From Cephalotrichum gorgonifer (Eukaryota; Ascomycota; Sordariomycetes; Microascales; Microascaceae), in NCBI GenBank assembly GCA_900312665.1, contig ONZQ02000003.1, positions 2,595,968 through 2,659,967 of the forward strand: a stretch of DNA of 64,000 bases. The letters run 5' to 3'. Position numbers and translations under genes: made by a program. Positions 22,703 through 34,140 of this stretch are shown here, one piece after another. How positions within the stretch are numbered: position 1 is the stretch's first letter; each line of letters begins with the position of its first letter. The notes below the pieces were generated by a model, which was given only the letters and a program-made list of their open reading frames with translations, ran no database searches and had not been told where the DNA came from.

Positions 22703-24587
22703 CTAATGGAACTGGTTCTCCGTTCCCCCTTCGCCCATGCTCTTGCTGCTAGAGCTACCGCTCTGGATGGCTCCTAGAATCCCATCAATATACTTCGCCC
22801 CGCTCCACTTCTGGTGCGTCAACACATCGCATCCTAGCTCCTTCTCCCGCCTCTGTACGATGTTGACATAAGCCAGCATCCCGTCCTTCTTGAACTCCTT
22901 TGACAGCTCATTCGTAATCGTCGCGTTAGAGTGCAGGCCCGCCAGCGATATGAGCTGCAGCACGAAGCCTTCACTCGCGAGGTCCCAGATGAAGGACTTG
23001 AGGGACTCGTCCGTGAACCCGTGCGCCATCCAGTTGAACGAGGGGCTGAGGTTGTACACGAGACCCTTGCCGGGGTGCGCGACGCGGACCTCGCGCGCAA
23101 GGTCCGTCGCGACCTTGACGTTCGGGTCGCCAGTCTCGACCCACAGGAGGTCAGCGTACGGGGCGAAGGCGATGGCTCGCTTGGTGGCGGCCGACATGCC
23201 GGCGCGGTAGTGGTAGTACCCCTCGCGCGTGCGGGGGACGTCCCAGTTGAAGTATACGGGAGTGGTTGTGTATCCGTCCGCCAGCTTCCTCCGGCTCGTG
23301 AGTCCCATATTGCGGTCCTTCGCTACGGCGGCTTCATACTCGTCGATCTTAGATTGCGACACTCCCTCCTTCTTCATGTGCTGGACGGCCGCCTCGTCAA
23401 AGGTCATGAGCTTGGAATTCTTAACCCAGTCAGCCTCGAAGATGTCGATCTCAGCCCCCGCCGCACCACGGGCCTCCATGGCCTGCAGCGTTTCAGCTAG
23501 GGGCTGGATGCTCTCATCCGCAACCCCAAGAATAAACTCGTGGTCGCGGACGTCGATGCAGCTGCTGATAAGCCTTCCACTCTCCGAGTCCGTCCGCGCG
23601 ATGACGAGGTTCTCACACCCCATTACATCCCACTGGAACCGTGTCGCCACGAGGCGGTTGATGTGCTCGCCGATGGGCACGATGACCTTACCAGCGAGAT
23701 GCCCGCACTTCTTCCCGCCGTGCAGCTGGTCCTCGAAGTGGACCGCTGCCGCGCCGTTCTCCGCGAACAACTTGGCTAGCTTCAGAACGGCGGACAGCCC
23801 GCCGTGGCCAGTGTCCCCGTCGGCGATGATGGGGCGGAGGTAGTCAATGTAGGGGGTCTTGCTGCGCTGCTCGGCCGTCATGCTACGGCGGTCATCCCAC
23901 TGTTTCCGGTCGTGCATGGATTGAGCCTTGGATAGGCGCTGGACCTGGTTTGGCACGGTGTTGTAGGGGTAGTCGCCGAAGTCGGGCGAGACCTCGTTCG
24001 TAGAGGTGAGCAGGGACGAGCAGGCCCAGCCCGATATGTACAGGACCTCTTGGTGCGGCGCTTGTTGGGTCATCTGCACAGGGTCGATAGCTCCCACTAA
24101 CAAAGAGAGAAGTGTCAGTCAGTCTCGGCGACTTGCGGTACCCGGTCGCGCAAATGGGAGATATATATCACATACTGGTATGGATCGGCTTCCCTTCGGC
24201 TAACCGTGTCTGGATGAGACCGAAGAGCTTCTTTGCCATTACTGAGCTGGGGTAGGTCTGTTCCTGGGAGCCACGCTTCGTCGCCACGTCCACGGCACTG
24301 TAGGGGCGAGTTATACCCTCGAACCGCGGAGTCTGCCACCACGCCTCGATCTCGGCTACCTGGGCGTCGAACAGGGCATCTTCAGCTGCACCGGCCTTCT
24401 CGGATTCGGGCAGGAGCTGGAACGCGCTGGGGTTGGCGGCGGCTGAGGGATTCATTGACGGGCTGGTATACCTAAACGGCAGCCGCGGGGTGGTTGATAG
24501 TGGCCGGAGAGAAAGATTGGACAGGCGGGTGCTCGTCTTCGGGGCCGCGAGTCGGCGGGCTGATCGGCCAGCGTTTCTGAACAACAT
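22703..24587 (-). CDS. mclA: 2-methylisocitrate lyase, mitochondrial
   Basis: Last enzyme of the methylcitrate cycle: splits 2-methylisocitrate into pyruvate and succinate, removing toxic propionyl-CoA products. Exons 24587-24176 and 24096-22703 (minus) give 601 residues; the intron joins PIHT to MGAIDPVQMTQQAPHQ. The first ~40 residues (MLFRNAGRSARRLAAPKTST) are rich in Arg/Ser and lack acids, a mitochondrial presequence. The isocitrate-lyase fold is complete: YISGWACSS, DTGHGG (metal site), VHFEDQLHGGKKCGHLAGK with the catalytic Cys, IARTDSE, YFNWDVPRT, and LSPSFNW. Isocitrate lyases share KKCGH. The assignment to the methyl form rests on the MTQQAPHQEVLYISGWACSS type sequence, the mitochondrial presequence, and the divergent neighbour 2-methylcitrate synthase. 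Isocitrate lyase Icl1 itself would normally be peroxisomal and end in a PTS1-like or other tail; this one ends ENQFH. Confidence 0.92.
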
Positions 24588-25289
24588 CTTGGCACGGGAG
24601 TTTTGTCAAGAAATGTGTGCAGAGGGTGAAGATGGGGAGAAAAAACCGACCATGGTGGCGATCAAAGAGGAGTGTAGTCTAATACTCTGGCACGCCAATG
24701 ACAGTCCCCTCCAGGCACGGGCCACGGGTGATGTTCGCCCCCACATACGAGCGGATATTTGTGGATGCCTCGGTCGTTCGGACATACGGAGTCGAGTTGG
24801 GGAAGGCGGGGTTCGGTAAGCGGGACTGATTTGTTAAGGTTGTCACTAGACCCTTATTGGCCAATTGTTCCCCTCCGGTCATCCACCCCCGCGCGCCAAC
24901 CCTGGCCCCGGCTTGCCTCGGCCCCATGGGGAGGTTCGGCTCAACGACCAGCCATGGGGAAGGTGCCATGGGGGAACGGTGAGCTTGTGACGTACCTTCC
25001 CTCTGGCTAACCGCGGGGATTGAGGGGAAGGGGTCTCGGTGGCACCTGCTGCATCAAGATGCACCTGGGGCGGGGGAATTTAATTGTATGCACCTCCCGC
25101 AACCCCGAACTTATTTTCTGACTTTCCCCTGGTGCCTGTTTGCTTCTGAATCCAGTTACATGATACATTCCTGAGCAAGCTTCCCTCATCCTCATAACCC
25201 AAAAAAATCAACCCTCCCGTACATCTATCGATTAGGTGTAAGACCCCTGTCGATCAGTCCCCTCTCTCCCACATCAGTAGGAGGCCACT
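24588..25289. promoter_or_regulatory. shared divergent promoter region of mclA and mcsA
   Basis: 702 bp between the starts of the two methylcitrate-cycle genes, so both are probably controlled from here. Visible elements: a perfect palindrome ATTGGCCAAT at 24856-24865, which is two head-to-head CCAAT boxes, and three direct copies of CCATGGGG at 24924-24931, 24952-24959 and 24966-24973. CCAAT boxes bind the Hap complex in fungi; what binds the CCATGGGG copies is unknown. Control by propionate-derived metabolites or carbon catabolite repression would be expected from the pathway, but is inference. Confidence 0.6.
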
Positions 25290-26876
25290 ATGTCTACCTA
25301 TTTGCGGGCGAACTCGTGGGTGGTGGGCGCAGCCAAGGTAAATAAATCCCCCTTCTTTGCCTGTCCACAACATTTATACATGGGCATGTTGATTAACCTA
25401 TATCCTGATATTAGTCCCGCTTTGGCTGCGTCACATCCTTTGTCCCCTCGAGGACGTACGCCTCCGCTTCCGAGCCGGACTTGAAGTCGACCCTCCGGGA
25501 GGTCATCCCGGCCAAGCGGGAACTCCTGAAGAAGGTCAAGGCCCATTCTGACAAGGTTATCGGCCAACTCAAGGTCGAGAACACCCTTGGCGGCATGAGG
25601 GGCCTCAAAGCCATGGTCTGGGAAGGCTCCGTCCTCGACGCCAATGAAGGCATCCGCTTCCATGGACGCACCATAAAGGACTGCCAGAAGGAACTCCCGA
25701 AGGGAAAGACGGGAACCGAGATGCTCCCTGAGGCCATGTTCTGGCTGCTCCTAACGGGCCAGGTGCCTTCAGTAAGCCAGACCCGCGCCTTCTCTCGCCA
25801 ACTCGCCGAGGACGCTGCCCTTCCGGACTTTGTAAGCAAGATGCTTGACAACTTCCCTACCGACCTGCATCCTATGACGCAATTCGCGATGGGCGTGTCA
25901 GCCCTCAACTACACCTCCAAGTTCGCCAAGGCCTACGAGCAGGGCCTCAGTAAGGCCGACTACTGGGAGCCCGTCTTCGATGACTGTATTTCCCTACTGG
26001 CGAAGCTCCCCACAATCGCTGCCAAGATCTACCAGAACTCGTATCATGGCGGTGGCGCGCTCCCCGCCGAGGTGGACCTGGAGCAAGATTGGTCGTACAA
26101 CTTCGCGGCGATGCTTGGCAAGGGAGGGAGCAAGAACGAGGGCTTCCAGGACCTGCTGAGGCTGTATCTTGCTCTGCACGGTGACCACGAGGGCGGCAAT
26201 GTGTCTGCTCACGCAACTCACCTGGTCGGAAGTGCCCTAAGTGATCCCTTCCTCAGCTACAGTGCCGGTCTTCAAGGCCTCGCTGGGCCTCTCCACGGGT
26301 AAGTCTAATCCTTGTGACCAGTGTGTCAACATAGTTGTCCATTTTGTCAGCGTGACGTTAGCTAACACCACTCGTTATAGTCTTGCCGCTCAGGAGGTGT
26401 TGAGGTGGATCCTCCAGATGAAGGAAAACATCCCCGAGTCTTACACAGACAAGGACGTTACCGACTACCTATGGTCGACCCTGAACTCGGGCCGAGTGGT
26501 GCCCGGATACGGACATGCCGTACTTCGGAAACCCGATCCCAGGTTCGACGCCCTCATGGACTTCGCGGCCAGCCGCCCTGAGATCGCCAACGACCCCGTC
26601 TTCAAGCTGGTGCGGAAGAACAGCGAGCTTGCGCCGGCGGTGCTGACCAAGCACGGAAAGACCAAGAACCCCCATCCCAACGTTGACTCGAGTTCAGGGG
26701 TCTTGTTCCACTACTACGGCTTCCACGAGACACTCTACTACACAGCCACCTTTGGCGTGTCGAGGGGTCTCGGCCCCCTGGCCCAGCTCATCTGGGACCG
26801 GGCTCTTGGTCTCCCCATCGAGCGGCCCAAGAGCATCAACCTCGAAGGGCTTCTTAAGCAAGCTGAGGCCGCGTGA
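25290..26876 (+). CDS. mcsA: 2-methylcitrate synthase, mitochondrial
   Basis: First enzyme of the methylcitrate cycle: condenses propionyl-CoA with oxaloacetate to 2-methylcitrate; such enzymes usually also accept acetyl-CoA. Exons 25290-25337, 25415-26298 and 26381-26876 give 475 residues. The tiny first exon plus the next one encode a presequence ending near RTYASASEPDLKSTL, typical of mitochondrial citrate synthases. Catalytic features: HLVGSALSDP with the first His, PGYGHAVLRKPDPRFD with the second His, and NVDSSSGVLFHYYG with the catalytic Asp; PLHGLAAQEVLRW spans the last intron. Length and motifs alone also fit ordinary citrate synthase. The methyl form is chosen because it is divergently paired with methylisocitrate lyase and ends in PKSINLEGLLKQAEAA rather than the usual citrate synthase tail. 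Measured activity with propionyl-CoA would settle it. Confidence 0.87.
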
Positions 26877-29800
26877 TGGAGATAGCTGAGAAGGGTTTTT
26901 GTTCGTTTTTGGTGTGGATGAAAAGATGATGCAACTTTAACCCGCCTGTGCTTGACGATTTATGATAGGAGTTATTGTCTTCAATACATAGAATGGTGTT
27001 AAAGTTCCTTTTCATTTTCTTTTCCTTTTTTTGGTTCTCAGCGATGCATGTTCTGACAGGGGTAGTGTCTCTTTGGCTAGTTCTCTGAACAGCCGGTATA
27101 AAGAGGTCAAGTGACGAGAGGCAAATTTGGAGCCGCTATGGAGGCCTGCCTTGACCCGGCTGGTTGGCAGATGAAGAACTCATTGTCGAATCACCCATCG
27201 ATAGGTAGGGTGACAAGAACGCTGGGCGGGGGGAGGGGACTAAAGGTGTGGCAGGAAATTTAATCTCGAGCCGTCTTCTTTCCCTTCTGCTCTATACGAA
27301 GAATATATCCTCCAGTCCCGTCCTTTTGTTTTCTTTCTGTTTTTCCTTTTTCTATTCTTAGATTTCCCCGCAGCCGTGGATCGGGCCAACACGAGTTGTC
27401 GGTGTGTTGGTGCGAGGGTTGTATTGACGGGTTCCGGGTAACCCCCTCGCTCGCTTCATGCGGCAGGGAGAATCGGTATCTACGGGGTTACCCCCGGCGC
27501 CCGGGATCCGGGACCTATGATAAGTAAGGTACGGACGGCCCTTACTTAGCCCCCATGCCCCGTTGGCTGGTCATTGGGGGGGGTTAAGGCCAGGCGGGAT
27601 GCAGGGTCATCTGGGGAAGTGACAGGGTTCCCTGGTTTCAGTCACCCTCTTACCAGCCGGTGATTGAGGGCTGACCACCAAGAAAGAAGCAGAAAGGCGC
27701 GCTGTGTCTAACTAATGGGCAATAGACTTGGGCAGGTTACTGATTAGTATGCTTACTGACGAATATGCAGATTTATTTGCGTGGCACAGAGTAGTCGGGC
27801 CAGCGGAGAATGCAAAAGGGAAGGCTCAACCACAGCAAAGCACTAGAGATGCCGAGGCATCCTTTTCCAACGACGTGACCGCTCGGCCGACCTTTGCCAC
27901 CCGGAACGGCTCCGGCTGACAGCTGTGAGGACGGGTACTGAACTACTAAGCATGCGGTGGAACGTGGTAAATAAGCCGATAATTGGTGTGAGACAGATAC
28001 ATTGGTTGCTGCAAGCCTCTCCAGTCCCATCGGGGGGTGCAGGAGTTTCGCCAGTCTAACCATATGCGAATAATCTAGAGGCATGCTAAGGGTTCGCATA
28101 CTACCCAGAAACCCGAGGGCCCGTGTTCCAAAATAGGACTGCAAAAGGCCTCTGGACAGGGTCGAGTGGACAGGGGAACTGGGGAGAGCTTCACGGGCCG
28201 GCCGGCACCTACCGGTTATTATGCGTCATGGCTCGAGGTGCGGGTACGAGTTCGCCCCCCGCCACGGAACGTATTCTTCACGCAGTTATTCGCTGGTATG
28301 GTCCGTTCCTGGGAAACGGGGCCCAAGGGAAGAAAAGCCCGCGGAGACTGTGCCAGGAATGGACATCGCTTCTCGTGGCAGAAAGGAGATTTGGGGGGGG
28401 GGGGGTCGTCCAGCCAATGTAGAACACGGAAGACCGGCAAAAAGGAGAGTTCCGAAACAGGTCACGCTAACACCAGGGTGCTACCCGCTGCTTTTCTTTT
28501 TTACTTGCATTAAGATCCTGAGGCCGGAATTTTTGAAGTCAATGCCAGAGAGATTATCCACGGGGTTGACCAAAACAGAAACTACGCCGTTCTTCGTGAA
28601 CGGACGATGCTACGCCTACGTTGCGCTGGCCAGAGCCCACCTGATCGATTCGGTAACACCACTTCCTGCGCGCAAGTGGGGAGGCGATATGAAGCGTAGA
28701 CGGAGACTTTAAATCAGTGGCGGAGCCTGCGCGATGGGCAGGAAATGTCAGTGCAAGGTGATATACGATCCTTACATTCAATATACAGACTGACACCCCC
28801 CCGAGATGCCCGAGCACGCAACGAATGCGCCCCGGGAACTTGAGCGACGTCCCGTGCTCTTTCAGGACAGTAGGCCCCTAGGGACCACTCACACCAACCA
28901 GGCGACATTCACGGCTAGTCGAGACAGGGCAATTAAGCTTAATTAACGAGTGGCGACGAAAATAGCACATATGGACCAACGACCCTCGCCTTAGACCGAG
29001 TTCGTCAAGGAGGGCGCGGGGGCGGGGAGAAAAATAATCCAGCGGTGGGCACCGGAGCCCAGGTTTTGCTGTTCCTGCTTTTGGGCCTGCGTGGGTGGAA
29101 CGTGGCTCGTCACGGCCCTGAGATTTGAACCTCGCAACCTTGGGGTTAGCATTTCACTGTGATCTGTGAGAGATCTTGGGGGTGGCTTTCGCGATTCTGG
29201 AGACTGGCCGGATCCACACCGACCTTACGATTTCACCATTTCACGGCTTGATCGAGCATCGCCCATTGGCCTCCGCGGGCCCGGAGGCTGGTCCGGATCA
29301 GACGGAACATCGTGGCCTCGGCTGCGACGAGCCTCATGACGTCTCCCCGCCGGTGTCGGGCGGTATACTTCGCCTCATCACGGTCCCAAACACCGTCCGC
29401 CTGAAGAGCCTGCCCAAGGAGCTAACGTTACTTCGCGATGGCCTCAGTCGAGGGGGGCAACTGATGCTATTTTTGGCACGTCTTCTACCAGTCCATCTAC
29501 TCTTCATGCCGGCTGGAATATAGTATGTGCCCTCTCTCTCACCACGGCCAATTCCGTGTCCCCCTTTCATTTCAGTCGTCCGTCCTTCTTGGAGGGGGGG
29601 AGGGCTAATATTTGGTACGGCCCTCTATTTACATATCATGTCGATTTTCTTGGGAGCAGGATAATAAGGGGACTGCCCCTTAGGATAGTGCCTCTATCCT
29701 TCTCCAGCCGCCTTGGTGTCGCTATTTATTTGGTGAAGGCCTGAAGCTGGTGCCCGTGGGGTTTTTAATATGTTTTTCATTTATCCTGACTTTCAACCGC

Positions 29801-31103
29801 AAATTGAACAGACACCAGTCGAGGCTGACACGAGGGGTACGGATAGGACGATGACCAAATAATGAGAGAGGGTAAAAAAAAAGAGAGAGGAAAGAGAGGA
29901 AATACAGGGGGGGAGAGCTGTTCCGTTTCCGAGGCTGTGGCTTGCATATTAGCATTTTTTGTGCTAATGGCTGGGTCGTGGCCTTGGGGCGGGCATCCCG
30001 ATACGACCAGCAATTAAAGAGTTCACGAAAAAGGAAAGATACAATCACTCTCAAAGGCTTTGTGAGCAGGTATATGCGCCTGCTGTCCATGGTATCCCTT
30101 CTACTGCGACTGTTTGCCCTTGCCCCTGCCCCTGTTGCTCTTCTCGACTCGACCCATCGGGTTCCAGCCCTGTCATGATTTTTGATTAACTCTTCTACAC
30201 TTCGCTTTCCAGGCTATTAACCCTCGTACCATACTATCGCGGCCTCTTCCCTTTTTGCCTCTACGGCGCCTAAGAGTCCATGGCCGGCGAGATTTGGCCG
30301 TCGAAAACGGACCTGTCCACCCGCTTACACTAACACGAACCCCCCCCCCCCCCTTGCAAGTCCCAAGTAGTGTGTGTACCACTAACTGTCTAAGTTGATT
30401 GCTCATATATATTGACGAGTATACGGACGGATATAGCGAGGGCAACGATTCGGCCGCTAGATGGCGGGACAGCCAAGGGTTTTTTTTCCCAATATCGAAA
30501 GGGAGGTGGCAAGAGGGTAAGCTAAGGGGGGCAAGAGTAGAGTGTAAAAGGGGAAACGGCTGGGGCAAGCGAAGCGAAAAGAGAAGGGGTGCGTTGTTTG
30601 TGACTAAAAAAGAAAGGGGAAAAAAGAAGGTACGGGATATACCTCCGCATTCCGAGTCTGGTGTACACACTCTCTCGTGATGGGTGAATGAATGGCTTTG
30701 AAGTATGGGAATGGGGGAATAGGGTCATATATTGAAGAGCGGGTTGGATAACCGAGCCCTCGGATATTGGGGCGGGATGGACGGCGCCCAGAAAACAAAA
30801 TATAATACGATATAGCGAAAGAGAGTGAGGAGGCGGAAAATAGAAACAGGCAAGGGGGGGTGGGGAGAAGGTATAGTAAGTAGCAAGCAAGAAAGGCGGT
30901 TATAAATACACGACGACATCGCTGCTTTCGTTTGGGATCGTTTCTTCTTTGGACCATCGTCAACAATCTCAGCATCTCTTCTCTCGCATACAAAAGCAAC
31001 TCACCCTCCCATCCTCTCCTCCCTTCTACCCAACATTCGCTTCTCTATATATATCTCACCTCTCACGGTTATCTTATAAAACACAACAACCAAACCGCCC
31101 AAG
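26877..31103. other. 4.2-kb intergenic region, no gene recognised
   Basis: 3' flank of methylcitrate synthase and a long upstream region of the DUF4360 gene. Only short frames without motifs. Features seen: G10-11 and C12-13 homopolymers (near 28391 and 30342). Just upstream of 31104 is a C/T-rich leader that looks like 5' UTR. Near 29120-29160 a stretch resembles part of a tRNA TpsiC arm, but no cloverleaf forms. Confidence 0.5.
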
Positions 31104-31748
31104 ATGAAGTACCTCACCCTCCTCGCCCCGGCCCTCGCCGTCGCCAAGCCCGTCCTCAACCCGCAGGCCGTGTCCGACCTCCCCGACCCGTCTGAGATCC
31201 AGATCCTGAGCGCCACGTGGTCCGGCAACGGGTGCCCCTCCGGCTCCGTCTCGACCAGCATCTCGCCCGACCGCACGGTCGTGACGTTCGGCTTCGACGC
31301 CTTCCAGACGTACATCGGGCCCGACATCTCCCGCACGGAGAACTCCAAGTCGTGCTCGCTGCACCTCAGCCTCAAGTACCCCGGAGGGTTCCAGTTCTCC
31401 GTGGTGGAGTCGACGTACCACGGGTTCGCGCTCCTGGAGGAGGGCACGTCGGGCGACTTCTTCTCGACGTACTTCTTCTCGCAGGACCCCAACAACACGA
31501 CGGTGACCAAGACGAGCATCCAGGGAGGCGGCGTGTGGGCCGAGGGCCAGGTGTACACGAAGCAGGACGAGATACCGACCGTCAGCCTCATCTACTCGCC
31601 CTGCGGCGCCGACGGGATCCTCAACATCAACAACAGGATCTCGCTCAGGAGCACCAACCCCAAGGCCTTCGGGTCCATCACCGACGACGACGCCACCGTC
31701 GCCTTCACCCAGCAGCTCAACCTCAACTGGCAGACTTGCAAGAACTAA
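31104..31748 (+). CDS. secreted DUF4360 protein
   Basis: Single-exon gene for a 214-residue small secreted protein. The N-terminus MKYLTLLAPALAVAKPVLN is a signal peptide with likely cleavage near AKP. The mature part has the DUF4360 pattern: an opening strand ILSATWSGNGCPSGSVST with the conserved GCPxGSVS, then TVVTFGFDAFQTYIGP, then KSCSLHLSLKYPGGFQFSV, WAEGQVY-type turns, YSPCGADGILNINNRISL, and the C-terminal LNLNWQTCKN. Four or more Cys (NGC, KSC, SPC, QTC) are positioned for disulphides. The family is common in filamentous fungi and some bacteria, extracellular, and of unknown function; a role in host or substrate contact is often suspected but not established. A 64-bp tandem duplication lies 335 bp downstream. 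Confidence 0.88.
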   Translation: MKYLTLLAPALAVAKPVLNPQAVSDLPDPSEIQILSATWSGNGCPSGSVSTSISPDRTVVTFGFDAFQTYIGPDISRTENSKSCSLHLSLKYPGGFQFSVVESTYHGFALLEEGTSGDFFSTYFFSQDPNNTTVTKTSIQGGGVWAEGQVYTKQDEIPTVSLIYSPCGADGILNINNRISLRSTNPKAFGSITDDDATVAFTQQLNLNWQTCKN

Positions 31749-34140
31749 GTCCTTTTTTGAGCAGAAAGGGGGAAGGAAAAAGGAAAAGAACTTGGCAGCT
31801 ATTCCCCCTCAGGGTTTACTTTTTTTTGGGGCCTCTTTGGAGGTCTCGTAGGGAGGTTGGAGGTTGAAGGAGGGAAGAGGAGAGTTGATGCTGGGTGGAA
31901 GTGAAGAGGGGGATGGATGTCTCGTTTTTTTTTTGTGGTTTTCAATTTTTTTTTCAACCTTCATGTCCATCATTACCTTTCTTCTTCTTGTCTATTATTT
32001 TATCGATCGGTTAACATATGCATCTGAATCAAACCATCCATCGTAAAAAACATGACTGCTCCTTCGTGCTGATTGAATATTCCATCCATGAAAGAAGGGG
32101 AAAAATGAGACATTAAAGCAAGAATCCCAATGGCTCAGCACAATTTCATCCATGAAAGAAGGGGAAAAATGAGACATTAAAGCAAGAATCCCAATGGCTC
32201 AGCACAATTTCATCCATGGCCTTTTCCGAAGGTCTGAGGACCCTCCTTCTCTCTCGGTGTAGGGGAAAAGCAGACGGGGAAGGAGAAAGATCCCGAGGTC
32301 AGGCACCGGTGTGGCGGGGAGAAAGACGGCCGAATGCGGCTCCGGCTCCGGGAAATTAGTAAAAAGAAGGAAGAAAAAAAAAGGATATGGGGCGGGTATA
32401 TTGGAAAATCGGTGTACGCCCAGATTATTCTCTTTTTTTTTTCTCTTCTTTTTTGCCGCCTATAGGGCAATATATATATACAGTGATGTATATACCCATC
32501 ATATCGGAAGAATCTCTCTTCATAACCTCGCGTAAATTTCTTTCTGCCCGCATCCTTCGAATCCTTCCATTGTATCCCTTTGCCCTCTCTTTTTTCCCTT
32601 TGGCCTTTTCTTTCTAGGATCATCCATTTTAATAACCTCGATTTGCGAACACTTTATGTTCTTGCCCTGAATCCTCCGCGTTCCGCTCCGCTCCGAAAAG
32701 CGGGGTTCCGCCGGCGTCCCGGATCGGGGGCCGGCTGGGCTGCGGGTTGGGGCGCGGGCTGGGGGGAGGACCCCGGGTTTTCCGGTTTGCCAAGCCACAA
32801 TCCTTTTTTTTTTTTTTTTGATCCTGTCGTTCGGGAGAGTTGGGTCGGTGGGAACGGGATTGATGCGGGGGAGGTTAATGCTCCCCCCCTCTCCCTACCA
32901 CCAAAGTATATTGTACGCGTCTCTCGGTCCTCAATGTCCGCCATTCTCACTCTCGACCCACTTTGAGAAACAAATATATGTACATTCTTATTAACAGCTT
33001 GGGTCCCTTTTAATTTCTCCCGCTCTTTACCCTGGGACGGAACGAGAGAAAAAAGAATATGAGAAATGGTACTCTTGACTCTCGTTCCTCTCAGCGGTTT
33101 AGTTACTAGCCGAACAAAGAAAATGCCGAGCGAACATTAATAAAAGACAACATATAACGTATACGAGAGTAGAGAAAGGGGCCCACTGGGGGGGATGACA
33201 GACACCCCTCTCTTCCCCCCGCCCCAGGGGCAATGTGGAGAGGTAGGGAGGGGGAGGTTTGTTTCCTATTTTTAGACATAGATAGATTGTTCCCTGCCGG
33301 CGAGTGTTATGGGGACACATGCAGGTGAAATGCGCGTGGGCATCGCGTTGCATAACCACCCCCCGTACATGAACGCTCTATAACGGGGCAAACAGAGATG
33401 TGGTTCCACTATATTGAATAGAGTGAAACCCGGATTAAACCATTTTTCTTTTCCTCTGGGCGATAACCACCGCTCCGGTCAGGCCAGCCACATGACAGGT
33501 GGTAGGGTAGTAGAACGATCTAATGCCGCTCGAGATACCCGCCTCGAACGCAACCCCCCCGTCGCATTTGTAAAACCAATCCACCTACAATACGTACGTA
33601 TGAGCGGGTGCTACCTTTATATCTGCACTCGATAATGGCCGCGCGGAGAGCCCAGAGGGACGCAGCCGAGTACTACTCCACCCCCCACTCAAGAGAAACG
33701 AAAACGAAACCGGGGTCTGGGAACCACAGTTTCCTCGCCTAGGGCTTAATATAGGGATATGGGGTGGGGGACAGAGACCACATGACATGATAGGGACTTG
33801 GGGTAGTATTGCAGGTCGTGGGGAGGAAAGAGGACGGATGAAACCCCCCTGGTGCGTCTCCTCAAGCACATATTCTTGGACTGTACCGGTGTTTGGCATT
33901 GAGCTGGAGCGTTGAGTTTGGGCTAAGGCATGTCTGGGACCGCGTCACTGTCCGTTATCATTTCACTGATCCGACATAGGGTAGGTATGAAGTGGCCTGA
34001 GTGAAGATGTTCCCCCTCTGGATATCTTGAGACTAAATGGTTTGTGGATTGAAAACCCCATTCCGGCATACATATACTGTACGTAGACACACTACACTCT
34101 ACTCAGGTTTCGGCTATCCTCAGACCCAACTGAATGGAGC
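31749..34140. other. intergenic, convergent 3' ends (DUF4360 / SDR)
   Basis: Contains the 64-bp tandem duplication and several T- or A-rich tracts (for example T17-18 near 32803). No gene seen. Confidence 0.5.
32083..32218. repeat. 64-bp perfect tandem duplication (2.1 copies)
   Basis: The unit beginning CATCCATGAAAGAAGGGGAA is present at 32083-32146 and again without mismatch at 32147-32210, followed by the first eight bases of a third copy (32211-32218). It lies downstream of the DUF4360 gene, probably beyond or within its 3' UTR. Confidence 0.9.

Noticed and set aside
29110..29165. tRNA-like TpsiC arm (GGTTCAAATCTC on the minus strand)
   Set aside because: T stem is weak, no acceptor stem or anticodon arm pairs with it. 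At most a relic.
29176..29523. 115-codon frame on the plus strand
   Set aside because: Considered as a pseudogene of a metabolic enzyme, but no motif holds over more than a few residues in any frame.
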